A stretch of 64,000 bases of DNA from Tethya wilhelma. Its lineage: Eukaryota > Porifera > Demospongiae > Tethyida > Tethyidae. This document shows positions 29,942 through 40,272 of the stretch, one piece after another (position 1 is the first letter of the stretch; every line of letters begins with the position of its first letter). The stretch lies in assembly GCA_964030475.1 (NCBI GenBank), contig CAXIPT010000002.1:6091820-6155819 (forward strand). The letters run 5' to 3'. The notes beneath the pieces are model-generated. The model made no database searches and had not been told where the DNA came from. It saw only the letters and a program-made list of their open reading frames with translations. Position numbers and translations under genes: made by a program.

Positions 29942-32900
29942 ATGGAGCTAGCTATTAGTAACAAGTTTAGTTTAAGTTTCGTCATTTTAGCTGTTGCTTT
30001 TGCTCTATTGTATGCTAGCAGTTGTCAAGTTGTTGAAATAAAAACAGACTACCACTATGTACATCCTGATGGAGATAACAGTTCTTGTCCTTTTCCTGCT
30101 GCCAATGGAACAGTATGCCAGAGTTTATCATTTTTTGCAGAGAATCTAAGTGAATTTTTCACCTCTAACACAACATTTTATTTTCTTGATGGTTTGTTTA
30201 CTCTTGATGTTAACATCTCCATTGCAAACATCACTGATCTGAGAATGGTAGGTAACAAGGGAAACAGTACAATTGATTGTATGGACAGTGAAAATGCAGG
30301 GTTTGCATTTATTAATGTCACCAAACTGTATATTGAAAATTTGAATATCTACAATTGTGGACAGACAATGAATTTTGATGGACATGGTGATGTACGTACA
30401 GCTTTAGGATGCAGCAACAGTAGAGATCATTCTCTGATCAATGTGGATATCTCATACTCTCGCAGTCAAAACATACACTACAACAACATCGAGGGAAACT
30501 TGACAATTTGTAACTCTACATTTTCCTATGCAGCCAATGCCACAGTAAAGCAGGACTATTATAGTGGAAATTCTTTTTTTTTCAGCAGGTGTAATAGACA
30601 TGAACTAATTCATTTCCTCATAAAGCACTCACAGTTTCATAACAATACTTACAAACACAATAGGACAAGAAATGATTCAGACTTTTTGAATGTTGCATCA
30701 GGTCTACTGATAGTTTTAGAGTGCACTAACATCAATGTGACAATCGACAATGCAGTTTTCGATAAAAATGAAGGGCACTTTGGTGGTAACATGGCAATTG
30801 CATTTCATGACATTTCTCAAATCAAAACAACTCATTTTCTGATCACTAACAGTAACATAACAAATGGTACAGCTCAACTTGGTGGAGGAATCTTTGCTAC
30901 TTTTGTAAATGCACCAGAACACAAAAATCAATCATGTAATCATAGTACTTCATATGCACTTCATGTCCCTCCACTTTTAAGGATTAGTAACACCATATTT
31001 TCAGGAAACAAAGCTGTGCTAGGAGGTGGTGGGTTATACCTGAGGCCTAAGGAATCAAACTGTAGTGTAGAAAAAATTACAGTGGACGTAAATAATTGCA
31101 CATTTCAGAATAACACTGTTAACACGACAAGTTCTGGTGGTGTTGCTATTCAGTTAGTCAACTTTTTGGCATTAGCCTATATCCAACATGCATCACCACA
31201 GTTTCACCTTGAAATCAGTTACAGTGAGTTCTTGGAGCAATATGTAGATTCGCCTTCTGGGAAAGGAGTAATCTTTGCAAAAACCAGTCCACATGTTGGG
31301 CTAACACATGTATCCATTTATAACAATAAGTGCAGTGGGATTTTAGGAGTCAGTAGCAGTTTTGTTTTTTCAGGAAATGTTTCCATTTTCAACAATAATG
31401 CCTCAAGTGGAGGAGGAATGCTGTTTTGCTCTGATTCTGTAATGTATTTAACTCCACACACAAACTTAACAATAAAGAACAACTATGCAGTATATGTTGG
31501 AGGGGGCATATGTATAGAAATGTTGTGTTTACAATCAAGACCAATGTGTTTCTTTCAGTTGGATAAGCAAGCAATAATAGACTATCCAAAGTCAGAAAAA
31601 ACAATACATGTAAACCTTGAAAATAACACTGCTAAGTATGCTGGCCACGGATTATATGGTGGCTCTATAGAATACTGCTATTTTTTAGATCCTCGGATTC
31701 ACGATGTCCAACTCAATAAAAGCGAACCAGTTTTCAACAATATTTTTAAAATTGAACCAAAACTACCATCAAGTAATACTTCACCACCACAGCGGGTTTG
31801 CCTGTGTAACCTACAAAATGAAACAGAACGATGCTTTGAACCACACAGTGGAATCAAGAAAAGTGTCTATCCAGGAGAATTGTTCAACCTACCACTAGTC
31901 ATTGTAGGACAGTTTAATGGTACAGTACCAGGGACAATTGATGCAAAATTTGAAAACAAATCAAATGGTTATGAATATCATCTTGGAGAAAATGAATGGT
32001 CACAAAGTCTGAACGACACCAAGTGCAAGAATGTAAGTTACACGGTGATGTCAAATGCAACAAGAGCTACACTTGTACTCAGAGTAAGCTTAATCGGAGA
32101 TTCAAGTTTTGTGGAACGTCTTCATGAGTACACTCCATTTCATATTGATGTTTATCTAAAGAAATGTCCAGTAGGTTTTCAACTCAGAAAACAGAAAGGA
32201 AGTGGACTATACTCTTGTCAGTGTTTTGCATCTTCTGAAACATTTCGAAATGTTATTAACTGTAACATCACATCACTAACAATAACCACAAATATTGCCA
32301 ACAACCCATTTTGGATTGGATACGATGACAAAACCAGAAAATACTTGACTTCAAGAAGTTTTGTATTTGAATACTTCTCACAAAATAAAGAGATACACAT
32401 TACTGTTGATGATCACTCCATCCATCAAGATGTACAATGTGGCTATAAAAGAACTGGAATACTTTGTGGAGCTTGTCCACAAAACTACAGTGTAATTTTG
32501 GGCTCATCTGAATGCAAGCTTAACTGCTCTGATAACTATATATCAATGATACTAGTTTTTGCTTTAGCTGGTATTGTACTAGTATTTTTCATCTCATTTC
32601 TCAACCTAACTGTCACTGAGGGAACAATTAATGGTCTGATATTTTATGCTAACATTGTTCAGATTCATAGAGCCACTTTCTTCAGGTATCATAATGTCAA
32701 GATTCTTACCAACTCACTTCTTCTGTTTGTGTCTTGGATCAACCTTGATCTTGGTATCCCAGTGTGCTTTTATAAGGGAATGGATGAGTATGCCAAGGCA
32801 TGGTTGCAATTCTTATTTCCTATCTATGTGTGGGTGCTTTCTGGTCTCATTATTGTACTCAGTCGAAAATTCAAATTGTTTGCAAAACTTATTAGTAGAA

Positions 32901-33826
32901 ATGGAATCAAAGTTTTGGCCACATTGATAATTCTCTCTTATACTAAAATGCTACGAACAATCATTTCAACTATGAATTTTCATTACATTAGATACTATGA
33001 TCAATTTGAAAGTGATAATGGTGGTGTGTACACTCAAGTACAACTTCATTGGAAGCCAGATGCAAATATCCCTTTCTTATGTGGAAAACATACCCCCCTG
33101 TTTGTCATGGGACTATTCTTTGCCCTGATATGCCTGCCATTCACTTTTGTACTTCTCTGTATACAGAACTTGCAAAAAGTGTCTCACATGCGATGTTTCA
33201 CATGGGTTAACAGACTGAAGCCTTTCTTTGACACATTTACAGGACCTTACTCAAAACAGGCAAGGTTTTGGACTGGATTGTTGCTGCTTATGAGATGTTT
33301 ACTCTACCTCATTTCGACTATTAACTACAAAGGCTATCGTATTGAGAATGTAAACATTTATACAACTGTTACTGGGTGTACTATTTTATTCTTTATTGCC
33401 TGGATATGGAGAGGAATCTATGAAAAAAGATCACTTGACATCTTAGAATGTTCGTATCTACTCAATTTAAGTGTACTCTGTATTTTGACAGCATTTGCAG
33501 TCTATGACGAGCGTAGAAAATTTCACAGCATAGTATCACACATGTCTGTGTTGGTAGCATTCATTTCCTTCATTGGGATAATAGTCTACCATGGATACAA
33601 GCAAACATCAATTTACTTAAAAATGATCAAGAGTCGATCAGATTCTATAGTTGCCAATAGGAGAGAGGGTGTGTCCACTACTGAAGTTACAGTTTCCAAT
33701 AGCCTTCCAACCAGTCCTTTGGTGAACGTGAATCCACTAACAAAGTTTCCACCATTTGTCCGTTTTGATCAAGACCGTGAACCTCTGCTAGCACCAATTG
33801 AAGAGGAAGAAGAACAAAAAGACTAA
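29942..33826 (+). CDS. Family A receptor-like protein, intact plus-strand copy (1,294 aa)
   Basis: The start at 29942 (MELAISNKFSLSFVILAVAF) gives a signal peptide matching paralogue starts; an in-frame ATG at 29891 adds 17 residues before it and is less likely. The frame is uninterrupted. It opens CQVVEIKTDYHYVHPDGDN. Ectodomain to about 845, then TGILCGACPQNYSVILGSSEC, then about nine or ten membrane segments with NLTVTEGTINGLIFYANI, SWINLDLGIPVCFYKGMDEY and LSYTKMLRTIISTM. The tail ends FVRFDQDREPLLAPIEEEEEQKD with the acidic dileucine signal. The membrane half is close to the copy at 54,185-56,149. Intact. Likely a surface or endosomal protein; ligand and function unknown. Confidence 0.9.
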   Translation: MELAISNKFSLSFVILAVAFALLYASSCQVVEIKTDYHYVHPDGDNSSCPFPAANGTVCQSLSFFAENLSEFFTSNTTFYFLDGLFTLDVNISIANITDLRMVGNKGNSTIDCMDSENAGFAFINVTKLYIENLNIYNCGQTMNFDGHGDVRTALGCSNSRDHSLINVDISYSRSQNIHYNNIEGNLTICNSTFSYAANATVKQDYYSGNSFFFSRCNRHELIHFLIKHSQFHNNTYKHNRTRNDSDFLNVASGLLIVLECTNINVTIDNAVFDKNEGHFGGNMAIAFHDISQIKTTHFLITNSNITNGTAQLGGGIFATFVNAPEHKNQSCNHSTSYALHVPPLLRISNTIFSGNKAVLGGGGLYLRPKESNCSVEKITVDVNNCTFQNNTVNTTSSGGVAIQLVNFLALAYIQHASPQFHLEISYSEFLEQYVDSPSGKGVIFAKTSPHVGLTHVSIYNNKCSGILGVSSSFVFSGNVSIFNNNASSGGGMLFCSDSVMYLTPHTNLTIKNNYAVYVGGGICIEMLCLQSRPMCFFQLDKQAIIDYPKSEKTIHVNLENNTAKYAGHGLYGGSIEYCYFLDPRIHDVQLNKSEPVFNNIFKIEPKLPSSNTSPPQRVCLCNLQNETERCFEPHSGIKKSVYPGELFNLPLVIVGQFNGTVPGTIDAKFENKSNGYEYHLGENEWSQSLNDTKCKNVSYTVMSNATRATLVLRVSLIGDSSFVERLHEYTPFHIDVYLKKCPVGFQLRKQKGSGLYSCQCFASSETFRNVINCNITSLTITTNIANNPFWIGYDDKTRKYLTSRSFVFEYFSQNKEIHITVDDHSIHQDVQCGYKRTGILCGACPQNYSVILGSSECKLNCSDNYISMILVFALAGIVLVFFISFLNLTVTEGTINGLIFYANIVQIHRATFFRYHNVKILTNSLLLFVSWINLDLGIPVCFYKGMDEYAKAWLQFLFPIYVWVLSGLIIVLSRKFKLFAKLISRNGIKVLATLIILSYTKMLRTIISTMNFHYIRYYDQFESDNGGVYTQVQLHWKPDANIPFLCGKHTPLFVMGLFFALICLPFTFVLLCIQNLQKVSHMRCFTWVNRLKPFFDTFTGPYSKQARFWTGLLLLMRCLLYLISTINYKGYRIENVNIYTTVTGCTILFFIAWIWRGIYEKRSLDILECSYLLNLSVLCILTAFAVYDERRKFHSIVSHMSVLVAFISFIGIIVYHGYKQTSIYLKMIKSRSDSIVANRREGVSTTEVTVSNSLPTSPLVNVNPLTKFPPFVRFDQDREPLLAPIEEEEEQKD

Positions 33827-34084
33827 AACAACAAGCTGACAAAATAATATTGAATGCTCATATTTTTCTCTGCCATTACCATGCATAACTTATAGTGACT
33901 GCCATATTGACTCCATTCACAAGAAACAATTTAACCCCCTCTGTGAGTACACTTATACGTTTAACCATCTAAAATATAATAATTATTATAGCATTGCATT
34001 TTTTTGTAAAGTTTATAATAATACTGTATAGCTGTCATGAGAGAATTCGTCATCTTTCAAAGTCATTTTGGATTTTATAAGCTC
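33827..34084. other. 3' flank of family A gene
   Basis: Partly resembles 21,761-21,860 after the copy at 17875 (GCCATTACCATGCATAA). No other feature seen. Confidence 0.5.
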
Positions 34085-35110
34085 TACAAGTAGTAAAAAT
34101 TTCAAAAAAATAAGTAGTGTAGGAATGGGCAGTGCGGTAAAAAGCATTGAAACAAGGCATGTCTCAATTTCGGCACATGACTACTTCATTTTTGATTTAT
34201 TCTTGATTGATATCCCTAATATGGATCTTCAGTGTCATAAATGCAATACCATAGCTTTGTGTTGTGTTGGTTCAATCTAATCAGTTGGCTAAGCAGTGGA
34301 GTAAACCATAACAATTAAGACAGGCAACTTAAACTGAACTGCCGGCCAAGAGTTGCATGGGCATAAAAAATGAAATAGTCATGTGCCAAAATTGAGACAT
34401 GCCTTGTTCCAATGCTTTTTACTGCACTGCCCATTCCTACACTACTTATTTTTTTGAAACTTTTACTACTTGTTCATTCACTTTTTTCAACACTACAGTG
34501 TGGAGACTATCAGAGACTGGTGAGTCCCAACAAAAAGATTGATTAGCAGCTAGCTACATGCATTTCATTCATTATGCTGGAGGGGGCTAATGCGCATGCG
34601 CAGAATAAGGGCACGTGGAGAATTAATTAATGACCTTTAAACTCTACCTACAAAGATGGCTGCATTGTAGTACATGAATTTATACACTAAGTTAAAGCTT
34701 TCTAGTTTTTGTTTAAGCCTATTTGAGATTGAAAAGAGTATCAAGGAATGTAGTACCCATGAAAAGAACCTACTTTGTGCTGTCAAAGTTGGCTCAACAC
34801 ATTCTGGTTCTCTGGAAACTTAATCCTTTTCAAGTAAGTCAGTTACAAAGTAAGTACGTAAGTACGTTAGATGAACAAAAATGGCACTATGGTGGCTTCC
34901 CAATAGCGCTCACTACGAGTGTTGAGGAAAGTTTTGGTGCGTTTTAGGCCTTGCATGCAGTTGGTAATCTGTCAGTAAGAGCCTCTGAGCAACGAACGTT
35001 TAATTTTGTTTGACTAGATTTTTATAGTGGCCAACATTTTGTATTGTGTCTATGGGACAGTCGGCCCATTCCTACTATATGTACTACCGTACGTATGATA
35101 TTATGGACAA
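34085..35110 (+). mobile_element. Non-autonomous repeat element, copy C
   Basis: Most complete copy. The left arm 34,116-34,193 (GTGTAGGAATGGGCAGTGCG) is inverted at 34,360-34,444. The right half ends at about 35,080 with GGCCCATTCCTACTATATGT and a CGTACGTATGATAT tail, as in copy B. No transposase frame. It lies between an intact family A gene and a broken family B gene. Confidence 0.75.
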
Positions 35111-35795
35111 TCATGAATTGTAGGAAAATTGCATACTACTATACAATTTATTTTCCTTATTCAGTTTATTACTTCTATATATGAAGCAATGTTACTATTA
35201 TAATTATAGTCTTGTAAGTCATTGTTCAGCATTTGTACTGTTACAGAACTATACATAATTATGCTTATTGCGCAAGATAAATAATACAATACAGAGACCA
35301 TGTATAGCATGCAGTTTCTGGTCACGGACATTTCATGAATCTCAGAATATTATATGCACTGGCTGCAATAGTTGCTAACTAAGAACTATATTCTGCTTGG
35401 CTTGAACAAGTGTCACCATCAATCACTGTACTTGGTAGACATATAATCCAGTTTGAGGGGGAAAAAGGTAAGCAAATTTATAAGCATAGCAATTTTAACT
35501 ATTATAGGGATGAATTTTGCATGTGTATGATCATTGTGACTATGATTATTGCTCGAACACTTTCGATACATGACCAATTTTAAAATACAGCTGCTACATA
35601 TTCATACTGCCAGCTTATGGAAATTTAAAAGTTTCAAATTGATAACACACCCTATAGCTAGCTTGTCTACTTCTCATTGTTCAAACTCATTCTTCTATCA
35701 AACTAACTTATAAAGAGTTCGATCACTATCTGTGAGTAAAAAATATATATACTGCAACTAGAGTGGCTTGCTTTAATTGCATGTGTTTTGGTAGT
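35111..35795. other. Upstream region of degenerate family B copy
   Basis: AT-rich with no coding potential or clear promoter motif. It may keep part of the ancestral family B upstream region, but I could not confirm it by eye. Confidence 0.4.
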
Positions 35796-38194
35796 ATGGA
35801 AGGACTTCCATATGTGGTGAAGGTAAGAATAGTGGCATGGTACATAGTGGTCACATCTGCTGACACCTACTATGTCACACCATCACCAAATACCCCATGT
35901 CCTGAAGAAGGTGTTCCTTGCTTCACTCTCTCCCAGTATGCTAACAAATCAACAATTGGCAACTACTTTGACTCCAACACCACTCTTATCCTTCTTCCTG
36001 GGAACCATAGCTTTGATTCCAAGTTCTCAAAAAGAAATATCTCAGCCTTGTCCATTGAGTCTGATTCAGCCTCTCACTCTTATACATCAATCACCTGCTA
36101 TGAGTCTGCTAGGTTCACATTTGAGTCAATCAGTGTTGTTAGTATGAGAGGATTAGCACTCTTTGGGTGTGTGAATAATGAAGTCACCAAAGTTGAAGAG
36201 CTTAGAGTGGAAGATTGTAGTTTTGATGGTCAGAGATGAAATGGAACTGGACTACATCTAGCTGATTCTTATGTCAACACTAGTGATCACCAAGGTTATA
36301 TATGCTACACAAATATTGTCCTTTTGACTACTGTAAACCACCAGCAGAAAATATCTCCATTAATTTGAACATTGAAAATGGTGCCGATTCATTGTGTAAA
36401 TCCAATCGCTCTGGAAAGCTCTGTGGATCGTGTAAAGATGGTCTCAGTCTCTCTCTTGGTAGTTCACGTTGCATGCCTTGCTCAAACAACTGGCTTCTAC
36501 TGCTCATTGTCTTTGCTGTAACAGGTGTGGTGCTAGTTACTTTCATATTCATATTTAACTTCAATGTAGATGTGGGAACTTTTAATGGTTTGATCTTTTA
36601 TGCTAATATCTTTGTTGCAAATCAGGCCATTTTTCCCCATATATTGATGGTTTAAAGATTTTGACAATCTTTATAGCATGGCTCAATCTTGACTTTGGAT
36701 TTGAGACTTGCTTCTATGATGGTATGGATGGTTATGCTAAAACATGGTTATATACAACTTGCATTCCCCGCATATGTCTTTTCTTTGGTTATTGCAATTA
36801 TTAAACTTTGTGACTATTCTACTCTCTTTACAAAAATATTTACTGGAAAGAAAGCAATAACAACACTGGCTACTCTTGTCCTACTTTCTTATACAAAACT
36901 TCTTCGTACAATCATTGCTTCACTATCCTTTACAACTCTTCAATACGCTGATGGTTCAAGTGAAGTAGTATGGCTCTTTGATGCTAACATTCCATACCTC
37001 AGTGGAAAACACTTCCCCCTCTTCATCACAGCTCTTATCATTCTTATCGTTGGAGCAGTGTTCACTACTATAGTCCTTACTTGGCAGTGGCTAATCCATT
37101 GTCCTAACCAATCTAGGTGGCCTTTAAGTTGGATTATTGGGAGCATTAAAGTCAGTACTTTCATGGATGCCTATCATCGTTCCTACAATAGAGACCATCG
37201 TTATTGGTTTGGACTGCTATTGTTAGTTCGAGTTGGTCTGTATCTTGTCTCAGCTTTGAACGTTCTTCGAAATCCTCGTATCAATCTACTTAGCATTAGC
37301 ACAGTAACTACCATACTCATTTTTGTACAACAAGAGGTTGAAAGCAAGTAAAAGATACACCACCAAAAATTTATACAAATACTAGAGAGAATATCTTTCT
37401 TAAACCTTACGCTCCTAACTATTATCACTCTTTTCACCATAGACTCTGAATACAAGGACAATCAAAATGTAGTTGGTTATATTTCAACTAGTGTTGCTTT
37501 TGCCACATTTCTAGTTATCTTGGGATATCACACATACCAGTTTGTATTAAAGGACTTTCTGCAAAGAATAAAGTCAAAATCCAATAGAGATGAAAGAGCT
37601 AACAACCAACGATCAGTCAACATTGATCAAGCAAATGCAGAATTAGATGAAAATTTCAGTGCGACTGAGTTCGATGTTTTACCTGAGCCCAAAGATACAA
37701 CTACTTTGGAATACACAACAAACACAGAGGGACAAGCTCTACTCTCAGATGATAATGAAGAAAATGGATCGGCTGAAGTAAACAATATTAATACTACGGA
37801 GCGAACTACTGGTGAGACCTCTCAGCCTTATGAGACTGATCAACCTCAATCCATTCTGACTAAAAAGAAACATACCAATGTAAAATCACCCATCATCCAT
37901 CGTTCATATTCAATAGCTACACCTGCTCTAAGTAGTAATCGAAGACATGGTTCAACTAACAAAAGCAAGGTCTCCTCCTCGGCTCAAACTTCAAAGATCC
38001 TTCCCTCTCATATCCCAGTACTCCACCATGGGAGAAGTCCAACTGGCTCAGAAACCAAGCCAGCATATTATAGACAAGAATCACGTACTCTTGCATCACG
38101 TGAACTTGCAGCAGTTGCAGAAATCAGACCACTGGAAGATGACTATGAATCACAGGATGAATGGACCCCTCTACTACCACAAGATAAAAGGTAG
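35796..38194 (+). pseudogene. Degenerate family B receptor-like gene with large internal deletion
   Basis: Starts MEGLPYVVKVRIVAWYIVV, then the family B opening ADTYYVTPSPNTPCPEEG, and matches the gene at 40273-44835 for about 147 residues. A TGA then stands where paralogues have an Arg codon (36,236-36,238). Soon after, near 36,262, the sequence jumps to the YVNTSDHQGY region, deleting about 2.4 kb of beta-helix coding sequence. Further frame changes lie near 36,300, 36,650 and 36,745, and another with a deletion near 37,350. The LCGSCKDGLSLSLGSSRC module and most membrane segments are still recognisable. The tail ends DEWTPLLPQDKR, so the dileucine end survives. Clearly non-functional as a receptor. 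Confidence 0.85.
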
Positions 38195-39352
38195 TTGAAT
38201 GATGAAAGTTTGAACTTTATAATTACATAAGATTTGGTTTTCTCAGTTGCTAGATGTCATGTCCATGCAAAGGCACAATGCACAATCCATGCACTTATAA
38301 GTACGAACATTCACTATTTTATGCCAAGCTGTAGCTGCTAATTTCTTTGCATGCACTTTTGCTTTTTACATTTGATTGTATCTGCAGGCGCCCTTATAGA
38401 TATGTGTAACTCATAATAATTATTGTATCAGTTGTACCTATTATTTGAAAGCTAGAGATTCATTAGTCCAGACTAACTATATATAATTGCATGACAAATT
38501 GATCATAACTATAAGACTCTGTCTCTGTGATCAATTATTGCAGTATAGCTTAATTTCATAAAGAATAGCAAAAGAATGAAAGAGCTCAACTATTGCCTTG
38601 AAACATTAATTGGTCACTTTTAGTGAGACAAAGCTCTATATCTAATTAGAAAGGATAGACTCTAGATAGTATTATGGACTAGACATGTGCATGGCCATAT
38701 GCCCCTTACAACTTTAATGGGGTGAGTGTAAGTAAACAGGAAGTAGGTGTGGCATCTAAAATGCAAAAAGAGTCCTATCTACACCCCCAATTCTGCAAAG
38801 TCAGGAATTTTAAAGACCTGTCTTCTGAGGTTTGACCTAGCTCTATTCTCTGTTTGAACAAGTGTCATAACAAATTTGAGAGCTTCAAAGTTCAGTCACT
38901 AAATGCAGAGGTGAGCTATAAAGTTAAGATGAGTATCTTATCATTATGCATCATAATAGTCATTAATAGATAGCTTCATTAGGACCTAAGGTACACATTA
39001 CAGCTATAAAGCAAAACATGTATGATCCAGAATAGGCAGTTTGTGACAGCAAAAACAAGGGAATTAAGTCTCAGTTTTTTGGCATAATGATGCTAACTGC
39101 ATGACAATGTTTTATTTTGGCCTGTTGTACAATGGTTACAGGTAGATCAATCATAATCACACTAAAATTATTAGTTATGCATACTATTAAGAATTATAAG
39201 GCAATCAGTCAGCTAATTGGATTAAAGTATTATAATTTTATTAAGCCTCAGCGTGTGAGTAGCATATGTGCCAGGTTATGGTAGTCTGTGTTTGTGTGTG
39301 TGTGTATGTGTGCATGTGTGTCTGTCTGTCTGTCTGTTTGTCGATCTGTCTA

Positions 39353-39397
<45 letters not shown>

Positions 39398-40272
39398 TAC
39401 TTCAGTGATAATCTGAAACAGAACAGAATTAAGGAAACAGAATTAAGGTACTTGGCGCTCTTGAATCGAAATTATCTTCAAAGTGGTTGTATAGAATCTT
39501 GCAAAACACTGTAGTTTTTAAGATGAGGCTTTTGTGCTTCTCTGACAGCAGACAGTCTGAGAGCTTGTTAGCATCAAAACCGCACCCACTGATTATGCCC
39601 ATCTAGTGTGCGTTATCTAGAAACAGTATAGCATGAATCATGGACTCCTAGAACATGAGTTTGGCTAGCTTAGCTACTTGGACAAGTAAGAAACTCAATG
39701 ATCGCAAGTTTAGTGATATAATACTTTGTGTAAAAGTATCCATAATAGCTAGTAGGTTAGTTGTGTCAACACCTGACTGGCATAGCTTAGCTAAGTCTAC
39801 TGCCGAAGCATTGCAAGTACTACAAGCATCAAAGTGACAGAGGTTATTATAACTATAGGAATGCATACTGACATGTTTTAATAGTTGCGCATGCTAGTTA
39901 CACGTAACGAAGCTTATCATGGGTGCCTTCATTGTATGAACTTGAAAGATGGTTGAATTCACCAAAATCATGTTCTATCCATGCTGAGAATATTCATGCT
40001 GCAATATTAACATAAAGTACATAATTATATCGATTCTGATTCCAGGTCTAGAAACTAGTAGCTAGCAGATCAAACTGTTTGGAATTACTATACTGTAGAC
40101 AATTCCCAATGATATCTGATAACTCATTGTTATTGTAGCTATATATCAAACTAACTGTTCTACTATAACAATTACATACTACAATACATTTTTGCCTTTT
40201 AGAGCTTGATCTGTGGCTACCTGTGTAACAAATCACTCTTACTAGTGAGTAGTGATTTTTATTGCTTGTAGT
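38195..40272. other. Intergenic with interspersed repeat and microsatellite
   Basis: 38,680-38,975 is a diverged copy of the repeat at 22,080-22,440. 39,285-39,397 holds TG and TGTC microsatellites. The open frame at 39,655-39,837 has no recognisable homology and is not supported as a gene. Confidence 0.55.
39285..39397. repeat. (TG)n / (TGTC)n microsatellite
   Basis: A TG run followed by about 19 TGTC units. It gives a spurious Cys/Leu/Ser frame. Confidence 0.95.

Noticed and set aside
39266..39514. Open frame with SVCLSVCLS repeats
   Set aside because: Translation of the TGTC microsatellite.
39655..39837. 60-aa open frame between receptor genes
   Set aside because: No recognisable domain, no splice partners and an antisense frame of similar length; not supported.
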